Source of the DNA: Parasphingopyxis lamellibrachiae
GTDB taxonomy: Bacteria; Pseudomonadota; Alphaproteobacteria; Sphingomonadales; Sphingomonadaceae
NCBI RefSeq assembly: GCF_003385775.1
Contig: NZ_QRDP01000004.1
Coordinates: 975,665 to 1,039,664, forward strand
DNA: 64,000 nucleotides
Direction of reading: 5' to 3'
A program made the position numbers and the translations under genes. The notes below the pieces were generated by a model. The model searched no databases. It saw only the letters and a program-made list of their open reading frames with translations, and was not told the origin of the DNA. Shown here in pieces: positions 19,469 through 28,611 of this stretch; position 1 is the first letter of the stretch, and each line of letters opens with the position of its first letter.

Positions 19469-19978
19469 TTAATCGCCTTTTTTCCCGATCTTTTCCACCC
19501 GCGCCTTCATTTCGCTTTCGACAGCCGGGGTCACGAATTTATGGATGTTGCCGCCATACATGGCAATTTCCTTCACCAGCCGCGATGCAATAGGCTGCAA
19601 CGCCACATCCGCCATCAGGAACAGCGTTTCGATATTGTCGTTGAGCTGCTGGTTCATGCCCGCCATCTGGAATTCATATTCGAAATCCGCAACGGCCCGC
19701 AGGCCGCGGACGATAACGGTAGCGCCTTCCCGTTCGGCAAAGTCCATCAGCAAGGAGTTGAAATGTACGACGCGGATATCGCCGTCGCAGGACGCAACTT
19801 CGCGTTTCACCGTCTCCAGTCGCTCGGCATCGCTGAACATCGGCGATTTGCTGGGATTGGTGGTCACCCCGATGATCAGCGTGTCGACCAGCTTCGCGCC
19901 GCGCCGGATAATATCCATATGGCCCAGCGTAATCGGGTCAAAGGTTCCGGGATACACTCCCACTCTTTTGGCGCTCAT
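19469..19978 (-). CDS. coaD: Pantetheine-phosphate adenylyltransferase
   Basis: A 169-residue nucleotidyltransferase for the fourth step of coenzyme A synthesis. The T/HxGH motif appears as YPGTFDPITLGHMDII near residues 8-23. The second signature, around FEYEFQMAGMN, follows IVRGLRAVADF. The ATG at 19978 overlaps the ispA stop codon (TGATG), so translation is coupled. The upstream TTG in frame is not needed. Confidence 0.96.
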   Translation of the reverse strand: MSAKRVGVYPGTFDPITLGHMDIIRRGAKLVDTLIIGVTTNPSKSPMFSDAERLETVKREVASCDGDIRVVHFNSLLMDFAEREGATVIVRGLRAVADFEYEFQMAGMNQQLNDNIETLFLMADVALQPIASRLVKEIAMYGGNIHKFVTPAVESEMKARVEKIGKKGD

Positions 19979-20877
19979 CAATGCGTCCTTTCAATCGAGA
20001 ATCGGGCAATGGCGCGCAGCATGTCTGCCTCGTCGCCAAAGTCCCGCAAATGGTCAATCGCCTGTTCGACGAGCATCTCGGCCTGCTGCCGCGCCCGTTC
20101 CAGCCCCAGAAGCGATACAAATGTCGCCTTTCCGGCATCCGCATCCTTGCCGACCCGCTTGCCCGTTTCCTTCTCGTCGCCGGTTTCATCAAGCAGATCG
20201 TCGGCAATCTGGAATGCCAGACCGAGATCGCGGGCATAGCCCCGCAAATGGGTCCGGCTTTCGGGCGGGATTCGCGCCATGATACAGGCTGCTTCGAGAC
20301 AGAAACCGATCAGCGCGCCGGTCTTGAGCTGCTGAAGCCGGGTCACGGCCGGGAGATCCAGTTCGCGATGCTCGGCCTCCAGATCCATCATCTGGCCACC
20401 GCCCATGCCGGAAGGCCCGCTGGCCAGCGCAAGCGCGGACATCAGTTCCGCGCGAACAAAGGGATCGCTGTGCGTCGCCTCATCGCCGAGAATTTCAAAC
20501 GCTAGCGCCAACAGGCAATCGCCGGCCAGCACGGCGGTGGCCTCATCGAACGCCTTGTGCACCGTGGGCTTGCCGCGGCGCATATCGTCATCGTCCATGC
20601 AGGGCAGATCGTCGTGAATCAGCGAATAGACATGGATGCATTCCACGGCGAAACCGGCGCGCATCGCGCTGTCCCGATCAACGTTGAAGGCTTCGCACGC
20701 AGCAACAACGAGCATAGGCCGCAACCGCTTGCCGCCGCCGATCGCCGCATAGCGCATCGCCTCATAGAGTCTGACGCGGGAATCGCCCGGCACCTTGAGC
20801 CAGGTATCGAACAGGATATCGATATCCTTGCCCATGCGCTCGAGCGCGGGCTTGAGGCCGATGGAAACAACCGGCAT
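19978..20877 (-). CDS. ispA: Polyprenyl synthetase (farnesyl diphosphate synthase)
   Basis: A 299-residue short-chain trans-prenyl transferase that condenses IPP with allylic diphosphates. The first aspartate-rich motif is DDLPCMDDDDMRRGKPT and the second is FQIADDLLDETGD. The N-terminal GGGKRLRPML binds substrate phosphate. Length and the xseB-ispA pairing point to farnesyl diphosphate synthase rather than a long-chain enzyme. It sits 3 bp after xseB and overlaps coaD. Confidence 0.93.
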   Translation of the reverse strand: MPVVSIGLKPALERMGKDIDILFDTWLKVPGDSRVRLYEAMRYAAIGGGKRLRPMLVVAACEAFNVDRDSAMRAGFAVECIHVYSLIHDDLPCMDDDDMRRGKPTVHKAFDEATAVLAGDCLLALAFEILGDEATHSDPFVRAELMSALALASGPSGMGGGQMMDLEAEHRELDLPAVTRLQQLKTGALIGFCLEAACIMARIPPESRTHLRGYARDLGLAFQIADDLLDETGDEKETGKRVGKDADAGKATFVSLLGLERARQQAEMLVEQAIDHLRDFGDEADMLRAIARFSIERTH

Positions 20878-20880
20878 CGG

Positions 20881-21132
20881 CTAGGCCGGATCAAGCGGTT
20901 CGACGCCGACCGGCTTGCCCTCGGGATCAAGCTGGAGCTTGTCGATCCGCGCCTCGGCAGCCTTTAACCGGGCCTGGCACTGCTGTCGCAGCTTGTCTCC
21001 GCGCGCATAGAGTTCGATCGATTCATCGAGCGGGGCTTCCCCGGCCTCCAGCTTGCGGACGATTGCTTCAAGCTCTTCGAGGGCCGCCTCGAAACTGAGC
21101 GTGGCAATATCGTTGCTATTATCATCGGTCAT
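20881..21132 (-). CDS. xseB: Exodeoxyribonuclease VII small subunit
   Basis: An 83-residue helical protein matching XseB, which with XseA forms exonuclease VII. The signature is SFEAALEELEAIVRKLEAGE followed by PLDESIELYARGDKL. I chose ATG 21132, giving MTDDNSND; the frame extends 12 codons further without family similarity. It is the first gene of the xseB-ispA-coaD run. xseA is not in the window. Confidence 0.95.
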   Translation of the reverse strand: MTDDNSNDIATLSFEAALEELEAIVRKLEAGEAPLDESIELYARGDKLRQQCQARLKAAEARIDKLQLDPEGKPVGVEPLDPA

Positions 21133-21239
21133 AGTGTCGCTATGGGCGAGCGACCAAGCTATGGTCAAGCAAGAGCCTCACGCTATATAAGATTAGACGG
21201 GTCCAGTGCACCAACTGCCAAAATCGGGGGAATTAAATC

Positions 21240-22604
21240 ATGCCTACGCAAGTCAATCCGGCTACCGGTGAAGAGGGTGATACCTTCCCCGCCCTGAACG
21301 ACGACCAGATCGAAGTGAAGCTGGCCAAATCCGTCGAGACTTTTCGCCAATGGCGCAATACCGATTACCAAACACGCACCGACCTGCTGATAAAAATTGC
21401 CGACCAGTTTGCCGCGCAGCGCACCACGCTCGCCGCCATCGTTACCAAGGAAATGGGCAAGCCTGTCAAACAGGCGCTCACCGAAATGGACAAATGCGAA
21501 AAGGCTTTTCGTTTTTATGCAGAAAATGGCCCGGCCATGCTCGCTCCGACGGAACAGAAACTGGTCAGCGGCCGCTCGGTATCGCACTGGCTTCCCTATG
21601 GGCCGGTGCTTGCCGTCATGCCCTGGAACTATCCGTTCTGGCAGGTCGTGCGCTTCATGGCGCCAACGATCATGGCCGGGAATGTCGGCCTGCTCAAACA
21701 TGCAAGCTCAACGCCCGGATGCGCTGCAGCCCTTGAACAGATTGTTCTCGACGCAGGCGGGCCGGAAGGCCTGTTCCAGAATCTCCATATCAGTTCGTCC
21801 AAGGTGGCCGGGATCATCGCCGACGACCGGATCGTCGCGGTCACCATCACCGGCAGCGAATTTGCGGGGCAGAAGGTTGCGGAAGCCGCCGGCTTCAACC
21901 TGAAAAAGGTCGTGCTGGAGCTGGGCGGTTCGGACCCGTTCATCGTGATGCCGAGCGCCGACATCGAAAAGGCGGCGACGACCGCCGTTACGGCGCGCCT
22001 GCAAAATGCCGGGCAAAGCTGCGTCTGCGGCAAGCGGATGATCGTTCATGAAGATGTCTATGACGCGTTCATGGAAATCTTCGCTGAAGGCGTGAAGACG
22101 ATAAAGATCGGCGATCCGACCGACGAAATCACGGAAATGGGACCATTGTCGAGCGAAGGCGCGCGCGACGAAATCGCCGAGCAGCTGGAACAGGCCGTGC
22201 AACAGGGGGCAACCAAACTGTATGGCGGTGAAATCCCGGACAAGCCCGGCGCCTGGATGACGCCCGCTATCCTTACCGATATTCCCGATGACGCACCAAT
22301 CGCGCGCGAGGAATTTTTCGGCCCGGTTGCGATGGTGTTCAAGGTCAAGGATTTGGACGAAGCGATCGAGGTCGCGAACAATATTCCCTTCGGCCTTGGT
22401 TCAAGTGCCTGGACGAACGATGAGAGCGAAAAGGAACGCTTCATCCGCGACATCGAGGCGGGCATGACGGCGATCAATCAGATGCTGGCCTCCGATCCCT
22501 ATGCGCCCTTTGGCGGTATTAAGCGCTCCGGTCATGGCCGCGAGCTGGGATCGCATGGCCTGCATGAGTTCATGAACCTGAAGAATGTGATGCTGCCCGA
22601 ATGA
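21240..22604 (+). CDS. NAD(P)-dependent succinate-semialdehyde dehydrogenase (Sad/GabD-like)
   Basis: A 454-residue aldehyde dehydrogenase. The cofactor-binding and catalytic marks are PWNYPFWQV, ITGSEFAGQKV, the general-base glutamate in VLELGGSDPF, and the nucleophile cysteine in NAGQSCVCGKR. The opening MPTQVNPATGE and the shorter length (about 455 rather than 480) fit the Sad-type succinate-semialdehyde dehydrogenases. It overlaps the next gene, an old-yellow-enzyme homologue, by four bases (ATGA), so the two enzymes are probably made together. The true aldehyde is uncertain. Confidence 0.88.
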   Translation: MPTQVNPATGEEGDTFPALNDDQIEVKLAKSVETFRQWRNTDYQTRTDLLIKIADQFAAQRTTLAAIVTKEMGKPVKQALTEMDKCEKAFRFYAENGPAMLAPTEQKLVSGRSVSHWLPYGPVLAVMPWNYPFWQVVRFMAPTIMAGNVGLLKHASSTPGCAAALEQIVLDAGGPEGLFQNLHISSSKVAGIIADDRIVAVTITGSEFAGQKVAEAAGFNLKKVVLELGGSDPFIVMPSADIEKAATTAVTARLQNAGQSCVCGKRMIVHEDVYDAFMEIFAEGVKTIKIGDPTDEITEMGPLSSEGARDEIAEQLEQAVQQGATKLYGGEIPDKPGAWMTPAILTDIPDDAPIAREEFFGPVAMVFKVKDLDEAIEVANNIPFGLGSSAWTNDESEKERFIRDIEAGMTAINQMLASDPYAPFGGIKRSGHGRELGSHGLHEFMNLKNVMLPE

Positions 22605-23896
22605 GTGCCCCGGCACTCACCGAGCCTCTCTCCCTGCCCTGCGGAGCAATACTGCCGAACCGCATAGCCAAGGCCGCAATGACAGAAGGCCTGGCGACAG
22701 CGGACGGCGTGCCGACTGACGAACTGGAGCGCCTTTACGGCCTGTGGTCTGATGGCGGCGCGGGAATGCTGTTATCCGGCAATATCCAGGTCGATCGCGA
22801 TCATCTGGAACGGCCCGGCAATGTCGTCATTCAGGGCGAACCCGATGCCGGGCTCCGCTCCCGGCTGGAGCGCTGGGCTAAAACCGCGACCCGGGGCGGA
22901 AACCATTTCTGGGCGCAGATCAGCCATGCCGGGCGCCAGACCCAGGCGGCGGTCAATCCGCATCCCAAGGCACCATCGGCGGTTAAGCTTGGCCTACCCG
23001 GCGGCCAGTTCGGCGAACCCGTAGCGCTGACGATCGATGAGATTCACGACATTCGCGATCGCTTCGCCATTGCAGCAAAGACAGTGAAAGAAACGGGCTT
23101 TACCGGTGCACAGATTCACGCGGCCCATGGCTATCTCCTCTCGTCTTTCCTGTCGCCCCGGGCCAATCAGCGTGACGACATCTATGGTGGATCGCTCGAG
23201 AATCGTGCGCGTTTCCTGCTCGAAACCGTCGCGGCGGTGCGTGATGCTGTCGGTCCAGACTTCCCGATTGCCGTCAAACTCAACAGCGCCGATTTCCAGC
23301 GCGGCGGCTTTCGGTTCGAAGACAGTTTGCAGGTCGCGCAATGGCTCGGCCAAGCCGGTATCGACCTGCTCGAAATATCGGGCGGAAATTACGAACAGCC
23401 CAAGCTGCTCGGCATTGAGGGCATGGAAAGCGAAGAGACGCAGAATGTCGCGCCTTCGACAGCACGCCGCGAAGCCTATTTCGTCGATTTCGCGCTGGCG
23501 ATGCAGGAGAAAGTCACGGTGCCGCTCATGGTCACGGGCGGTTTCCGCAGCCGCGCGGCGATGGACTATGCGCTGGAAAGCGGCGCTGCCGATATTGTCG
23601 GTATCGGCCGCCCCTTCTGCCATATGCCCGATGCCGCGAAACGGCTTTTCGCCGGGCTGGACGCGCTCCCGACACCTGAAGACAATCTCGCCCTCATTCC
23701 GGGCTGGCTGGGTTTTCTGAAACGCTTTCAGCTCTTCAAGGCCATTGACGGCTTTGCCACAACCTATTGGTTCTACAGCCAGCTCTACGCGCTCGGCCGT
23801 ACCGGCAACACTGTACCCGACCGATCAGTATTCGCCGCTTTTCGCGAAGTTGAAGCGACGCACAAACAGCTGATGAAAGAGCGCAGCGAAGGCTGA
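22601..23896 (+). CDS. NADH:flavin oxidoreductase, old yellow enzyme family
   Basis: A 431-residue FMN-dependent TIM-barrel ene-reductase. Family marks are NRIAKAAMTEGLA near the N-terminus, WAQISHAGRQTQ, the ligand and proton-transfer segment GAQIHAAHGYLLSSFLSP, and YGGSLENRARF. The phosphate-binding end is VTGGFRSRAAMDYAL and DIVGIGRPF. The C-terminal ~60 residues, after the barrel, are an extension. It is translationally coupled to the aldehyde dehydrogenase before it, suggesting a shared catabolic or detoxifying job with carbonyl or enoyl compounds. The substrate is not known. Confidence 0.9.
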   Translation: MSAPALTEPLSLPCGAILPNRIAKAAMTEGLATADGVPTDELERLYGLWSDGGAGMLLSGNIQVDRDHLERPGNVVIQGEPDAGLRSRLERWAKTATRGGNHFWAQISHAGRQTQAAVNPHPKAPSAVKLGLPGGQFGEPVALTIDEIHDIRDRFAIAAKTVKETGFTGAQIHAAHGYLLSSFLSPRANQRDDIYGGSLENRARFLLETVAAVRDAVGPDFPIAVKLNSADFQRGGFRFEDSLQVAQWLGQAGIDLLEISGGNYEQPKLLGIEGMESEETQNVAPSTARREAYFVDFALAMQEKVTVPLMVTGGFRSRAAMDYALESGAADIVGIGRPFCHMPDAAKRLFAGLDALPTPEDNLALIPGWLGFLKRFQLFKAIDGFATTYWFYSQLYALGRTGNTVPDRSVFAAFREVEATHKQLMKERSEG

Positions 23897-23897
23897 G

Positions 23898-25565
23898 TTA
23901 TTCCTGTTCCTCAGCCCTGAGCGCCTTGCGGTCCAGTTTGCCGATCATCGTCTTCGGCAGCTCCTCGCGGACGACCACCGCATCGACCCGCTCATGCTTG
24001 CCGAGCTGCGGGTTCAGCCAGTCGGCCAGCGCCTCTCCCGTAACATCCGCGCCTTTTTCCAGCGTCACGAAAGCCTTGGGTTTTTCGCCGGTATAGGTAT
24101 CGGGAACGCCGATCACGAGCGCCTCTTTAACCGCCGGATGCCTGTAGAGGATTTCCTCGAGCTGGCTGGGGAAAACCTTGAAGCCCGACACCGCGATCAT
24201 GTCCTTCAGCCGGTCGACGATGAAGATATAGCCGTCTTCGTCGATCTTGCCGACATCGCCGGTGCGCAGGAAACCGTCATACAATATCTGATCGTCCGCA
24301 TCGGGCCGGTTCCAATAACCATACATGATCTGCGGCCCGGCGATGACGATCTCGCCCGGCTCCCCGTCCGGGGGCGTCTCATTGGGATCTTCCTTGTCGA
24401 CCAGCTTGACAATCGTTCCCGCTATCGGTTGGCCAATCGATCCGGTCTTGTTCTCGTCATCATAAGGGTTGCACGAAACGACACCCGAGCTTTCGGTAAG
24501 ACCATAGCCTTCGACCAGCTTGGAGCCCGTCATCGCCTCAAACTTCGCCTTGGTTTCGGCTGGCAGCGGCGCCCCGCCCGAAATACAAACCCGCAAGGAA
24601 CTGAAATCGGTCTTCGCCGTCTGCGGATGATCGAGCAAAGCCGTGTACATGGTCGGTACGCCGGGCAGCGCGGTTGCCTTGGTCCGTTCGATCGCCTTCA
24701 GCGCCTGCGCCGCGTTCCAGCGCGGCAGCATGATGATCTCGCCGCCGCGCAGCACGGTGCGGTTAAGCACGGTGGCATTGGCGAAAACATGGAAGAAGGG
24801 CAGCACGCCCATGATCCGGTCTTCCGCTTCGGGTTCCGGGTCCAGGGCCTGTATCTGCCGCGCATTGGCGGTGATATTCTGATGCGTGAGCATCGCGCCC
24901 TTGGGCGTGCCTGTGGTACCGCCTGTATATTGGATGAGCGCGACATCCTTGCGCGGGTCGATTGGAACGCGGCCGCAATCGCCTTTATTGTCGACCAGTT
25001 CGCTGAACGGGATGACATCGCGGCGCTTGGGTATATCTACCGACTCCCCGCCCTTGAACACGCGGAACATGAGGGATTTGGCGAGCGGCAAAGCCTCGAC
25101 CACGGTGCCGACGATCAGCTTTTCGAGCGAGCTGTTGTCGAGTACTTCCAGCGCCGTCGGCAACAGCGCCTTTGCCGACAAGGTGAACAGTATTTTAGTG
25201 CCCGAGTCCTCAACCTGATGGGCCAGCTCGTCGACGGTGTAGAGCGGCGAGAAATTGACAACCGTCGCACCCATTTTCATCGCGCCATAATAGGCGGCCA
25301 GATAATGCGGCACATTGGGCAGGAATATCCCCACCCGGTCGCCCTTTTTTACACCCAGCTTCTGCAGGCCGCGGGCAACGCGATTCACGCCCAGGCGGAC
25401 ATCAGCATAGCTGTATTTCCGGCCCATAAAGTCGGCCAGATAGGCGTCAGGATGCGCCGCGGCGCTGTTCGCAAACATTTGCGGTACGGTGAGCGGCGCG
25501 AAGCTCCGGTCCCAAGGCTCGGGGTGCCGGTATTTCTTGCGCCAGATGTCAGGAATTTCAACCAT
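23898..25565 (-). CDS. fadD: Long-chain fatty acid-CoA ligase
   Basis: A 555-residue ANL-superfamily adenylate-forming enzyme that activates fatty acids to acyl-CoA. The phosphate loop is YTGGTTGTPKGAM, the A5 motif is VEGYGLTESSG, the A7 motif is FLRTGDVG, and the catalytic lysine is in the C-terminal LPKTMIGKLDRKAL. Length and these motifs match FadD, including the segment PFFHVFANATVL. It converges on the old-yellow-enzyme gene with one base between them. Confidence 0.9.
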   Translation of the reverse strand: MVEIPDIWRKKYRHPEPWDRSFAPLTVPQMFANSAAAHPDAYLADFMGRKYSYADVRLGVNRVARGLQKLGVKKGDRVGIFLPNVPHYLAAYYGAMKMGATVVNFSPLYTVDELAHQVEDSGTKILFTLSAKALLPTALEVLDNSSLEKLIVGTVVEALPLAKSLMFRVFKGGESVDIPKRRDVIPFSELVDNKGDCGRVPIDPRKDVALIQYTGGTTGTPKGAMLTHQNITANARQIQALDPEPEAEDRIMGVLPFFHVFANATVLNRTVLRGGEIIMLPRWNAAQALKAIERTKATALPGVPTMYTALLDHPQTAKTDFSSLRVCISGGAPLPAETKAKFEAMTGSKLVEGYGLTESSGVVSCNPYDDENKTGSIGQPIAGTIVKLVDKEDPNETPPDGEPGEIVIAGPQIMYGYWNRPDADDQILYDGFLRTGDVGKIDEDGYIFIVDRLKDMIAVSGFKVFPSQLEEILYRHPAVKEALVIGVPDTYTGEKPKAFVTLEKGADVTGEALADWLNPQLGKHERVDAVVVREELPKTMIGKLDRKALRAEEQE

Positions 25566-25634
25566 AATCGCCCTATAGCAAGGCTTTACGACAATTCAAA
25601 TTACTGACAGGATTGTAAGTAAAATCGCCGGTTT

Positions 25635-26420
25635 CTAGTCGTCTTTCTTTCGAAATAGCTCTTCCGCGCCCTCGGGGAGCTGTTTGGCGGGCGTATTCTC
25701 GGCGGGCATATCAGGCCAGCCGCCCGGCGTTGCTTCGTCTTCCGTCTCGGCAGCCGGTTCCGCAGTTTCGCCAGCCGCTTCTGCGGCTTCCGCAGCCAGA
25801 GCCGCCTCGGCCTCGGCGGCCGCTACGCGGCGTTCATTGCGCAGCTCTTCGATCAGCGCTTCGCGGTCGCCTTCCATCGTTTCGTCCTTCGGCGCCTCGA
25901 TACCGGCTTTCTTGGCCGCTTTCTCCACAACCGCATCCAGTTCGCGCTGCGAACACAGGCCCAGCGTCACCGGGTCCTTGGGAACGATCTCGACGATGTT
26001 CCAATGCGTCCGGTCGCGGATCGCGTGAATCGTGTTGCGCGTCGTGCCGATCAATTTACCAACCTGCGCATCCGAAATTTCCGGGTGGTTGCGGAGCAGC
26101 CATGCGATGCCGTCCGGCTTGTCCTGACGCTTGGAAACCGGCGTGTAGCGCGGCCCTTTTGTCCGACGCACCTGTTCCGGACCCCTGAGCATTTCCATGC
26201 GGTAATCGGGGTCGGCCTGGGCCTTTTCGATCTCTTCCATCGTCACTTCATGGGCGGCGACAGGATCGCGGCCAGTGAGCTTGGTGGCTGCCGTATCGTC
26301 GGCAATCGCCTGCACTTCGAGAATATGCAGACCGCAAAAATCCGCGATCTGCTCAAAGGAAAGCGCGCTGTTGTCGACCAGCCAGCTGGCGGTTGCGTGC
26401 GGCATCAGGGGGTGGGACAT
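25635..26420 (-). CDS. Cell-cycle transcriptional regulator TrcR family (DUF1013)
   Basis: A 261-residue protein of the alphaproteobacterial DUF1013/TrcR family. The conserved N-terminus is MSHPLMPHATASWLVDNSAL, followed by FEQIADFCGLH, KGPRYTPVSKRQDKPD and a helix-turn-helix-like SDAQVGKLIGTTRNTI. The last ~70 residues are an Ala/Glu-rich low-complexity tail that is longer than I expect for the family. I chose ATG 26420, which has CCGGAGCC upstream; the open frame runs to 26555 but crosses a terminator hairpin. The family is linked to cell-cycle transcription, a role assigned by family only. Confidence 0.88.
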   Translation of the reverse strand: MSHPLMPHATASWLVDNSALSFEQIADFCGLHILEVQAIADDTAATKLTGRDPVAAHEVTMEEIEKAQADPDYRMEMLRGPEQVRRTKGPRYTPVSKRQDKPDGIAWLLRNHPEISDAQVGKLIGTTRNTIHAIRDRTHWNIVEIVPKDPVTLGLCSQRELDAVVEKAAKKAGIEAPKDETMEGDREALIEELRNERRVAAAEAEAALAAEAAEAAGETAEPAAETEDEATPGGWPDMPAENTPAKQLPEGAEELFRKKDD

Positions 26421-26435
26421 GATAGGCTCCGGATA

Positions 26436-26464
26436 ATAAAAGGGCCGCCCCTCACGGGACGGCC
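26436..26464 (-). terminator. Terminator between the glycosyltransferase and trcR
   Basis: On the minus strand a stem GGCCG-CCC/GGG-CGGCC with one bulged A is followed by CCCTTTTATTAT. It lies after the glycosyltransferase stop (26539) and 16 bases before the TrcR start, so it would end the upstream transcript or act as a leader attenuator of trcR. Confidence 0.65.
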
Positions 26465-26538
26465 GAATATGGCATCTATTTAGGCGAACCGGGCCGTAAG
26501 AGCAATAGCGGCTCTGCGCTTCCCGGTTCCGGCAACCC

Positions 26539-27564
26539 TCAGGCCGCTTTGTCAAATTCCCGGATGATCGGAACGAGCGCGCTCAGAAATTCCCGCGCGC
26601 TGCGTTCCCAGCTGAACAGCGCGCCATAGCGGGCACAGGCGCAACGATCCCGGGTCAATGCTCCGGCAATCGCGGCATCGAGATCGGGGTCGAGACAGGC
26701 GACCTCGCTGTTGAGGACATCCAGCGGGCCGGAAACCGGATAGGCGGCAACCGGCGTTCCCGACGCGAGCGCTTCGATCATCACCAGTCCGAACGTATCC
26801 GTCCTGCTGGGAAACACGAAAGCATCGGCGCCGGCATAGGCCCCCGCCAGCGCCGGGCCCGACAAGGCTCCGAGAAAAAGCGCCTCCGGATGGCGACGCT
26901 GAAGGGCGGTGCGCGCCGGTCCATCCCCGACAACCACTTTCGATCCGGGATGGCGGCACCCGAGAAAGGCCTCGATATTCTTCTCGATCGCCACCCGGCC
27001 GACATACAGCATCACCGGCCCGGGCAGATCGGCAAGGGCGGGATGCGGCGGCGCGCCCGGCGAGAAGCTGGCGAGGTCGACGCCCCTGCCCCATGGCGCA
27101 ACATGGGTGATCCCATGAACCCGCAACTCGCGCCGGATCGAGTCGGTCGCCGTCAGGACGGCACTCGACGGCGCGTGGAAACGGCGCATCAGGGGCCATA
27201 TCCAGTCGGCCGGCAAACCGGTGCGCTTGGACACATAATCGGGAAATTGCGTGTGATAGGCGGTGGTAAAGGCCAATCCATTGCGCCGGCACCAGCGCCG
27301 TGCGGCAAAACCCAACGGGCCTTCGGTCGCGATATGGATGGCGTCGGGCGCGATACGCATCAGCGCCGCCCCCAGCTGCTCGGCCGTAACGAGCGCCAGC
27401 CTGATCTCCGAATAGGTCGGACAAGGGAGCGAATAGAACTGGTCAGGCGAGAAGACATGCACGTCGTGCCCCATCTTTTCGAGCTCGCGGCGGACCGACT
27501 GGAGCGTGCGGACCACGCCGTTGATCTGGGGTTCCCAGGCATCGGTAACAATCGCAATCCGCAT
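26539..27564 (-). CDS. GT4-type glycosyltransferase (alpha-mannosyltransferase-like)
   Basis: A 341-residue GT-B retaining glycosyltransferase. The N-terminus MRIAIVTDAWEPQINGVVRT is typical of GDP-mannose-dependent lipid mannosyltransferases. The acceptor part has YHTQFPDYV and APWGRGVDLASF. The donor site has LYVGRVAIEKN and FPSRTDTFGLVMIEALASG with the conserved glutamates. It is 26 bp downstream of the LpxH-like phosphatase gene, an arrangement often found in alphaproteobacteria, and both probably act on membrane lipids. Sugar and lipid acceptor are inferred. Confidence 0.85.
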   Translation of the reverse strand: MRIAIVTDAWEPQINGVVRTLQSVRRELEKMGHDVHVFSPDQFYSLPCPTYSEIRLALVTAEQLGAALMRIAPDAIHIATEGPLGFAARRWCRRNGLAFTTAYHTQFPDYVSKRTGLPADWIWPLMRRFHAPSSAVLTATDSIRRELRVHGITHVAPWGRGVDLASFSPGAPPHPALADLPGPVMLYVGRVAIEKNIEAFLGCRHPGSKVVVGDGPARTALQRRHPEALFLGALSGPALAGAYAGADAFVFPSRTDTFGLVMIEALASGTPVAAYPVSGPLDVLNSEVACLDPDLDAAIAGALTRDRCACARYGALFSWERSAREFLSALVPIIREFDKAA

Positions 27565-27590
27565 GATCCCGTCCTTTGTGATAAAATGGG

Positions 27591-28457
27591 CTAGGCCGCC
27601 TCCGACATGCGGGCAGCCTCCGCATTCCGCGTCGCCACTTCCTCCGCCCAGTGGAGTATCTCCATCCGCCCGTCGAAATGTTCGACCAGCGCAGTACAGC
27701 CCTCGACCCAGTCACCGTCGTTAAAATATTCGATGCCTTTGATGTCCCGGATCTCGGCGGTGTGGATATGGCCACATACGACCCCGTCCACGCCCCGTTT
27801 GCCGGCCTCCTCGGCAACGACTTCCTCGAATTTGGAGATGAATTCGACCGCGTTTTTCACCTTGTGCTTGGCGTGTTTCGAGAGCGACCAGTAAGGCATG
27901 CCGAAGCGCCTGCGGGCCGCGTTGACCCAGCGATTGAGCGCCATCAGCATCGCATAGGCAAAATCCCCGACATGGGCGAGCCAGCGATGCGAGAGCATGA
28001 TCGCGTCAAACTCGTCGCCATGCAGAACGAGCAGTCGGCGGCCATCGGCGGTTTCATGGATCGCCTTGCGCCGGATCTCGACCTTGCCGAAATCGAGGCC
28101 GGTGAACTGGCGGAACATCTCGTCGTGATTTCCGGGAATGTAAACAATCCGTGTGCCGCGCCGCGCGCGTTTCAGCACGCGCCAGATCACGTCATTATGC
28201 CCGGGCGGCCAGAAGAACTTCTTCTTCATTCGCCAGCCGTCGATAATATCGCCGACCAGATACATGGTCTCGCTGTCCGTATTGTCGAGAAAATCGATCA
28301 GCAGTTCGGCGTTGCAGCCTTTGGTGCCGAGATGGATATCGGACACCCAGATGGTGCGAAAACGCCGGCGTCGCCGGTCGGGCTCCGGCCCGGAAACCTG
28401 CCGGTTCGAAAGATTGAAAATCGCCGCGTCTATGAGAAAATCCTGCGGGGTATCCAT
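27591..28457 (-). CDS. UDP-2,3-diacylglucosamine diphosphatase-like metallophosphatase
   Basis: A calcineurin-fold phosphatase of 288 residues. The five metal-site blocks are visible: SDIHLG, YLVGDIIDGW, YIPGNHDEM, LVLHGDEFD and VCGHIHTAEI. The protein resembles LpxH/LpxI-neighbour phosphatases of lipid A synthesis, but in alphaproteobacteria such proteins beside a GT4 gene may act on other lipid diphosphates. I chose ATG 28457, with GAGG six bases upstream; ATG 28469 is an alternative. It is co-directional with the glycosyltransferase. Confidence 0.83.
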   Translation of the reverse strand: MDTPQDFLIDAAIFNLSNRQVSGPEPDRRRRRFRTIWVSDIHLGTKGCNAELLIDFLDNTDSETMYLVGDIIDGWRMKKKFFWPPGHNDVIWRVLKRARRGTRIVYIPGNHDEMFRQFTGLDFGKVEIRRKAIHETADGRRLLVLHGDEFDAIMLSHRWLAHVGDFAYAMLMALNRWVNAARRRFGMPYWSLSKHAKHKVKNAVEFISKFEEVVAEEAGKRGVDGVVCGHIHTAEIRDIKGIEYFNDGDWVEGCTALVEHFDGRMEILHWAEEVATRNAEAARMSEAA

Positions 28458-28611
28458 GACAAACCTCATCGGTCGTTCCGCCTGGAAGCCTATGGCGATT
28501 CATTGTTACAGCTAAACGACGGGCCGAAATTTTTTCGGATGCGCCAGGCAGTCCGCGCGTTTGCCGGCTCCATCGGGCCCTTGCCATAAGGCAAGCGCCC
28601 CGCCTCGCCTC

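Noticed and set aside
23994..25607. 537-codon open frame opposite the acyl-CoA ligase gene
   Set aside because: Antisense shadow of a clear adenylate-forming enzyme; no domain or ribosome-binding site.
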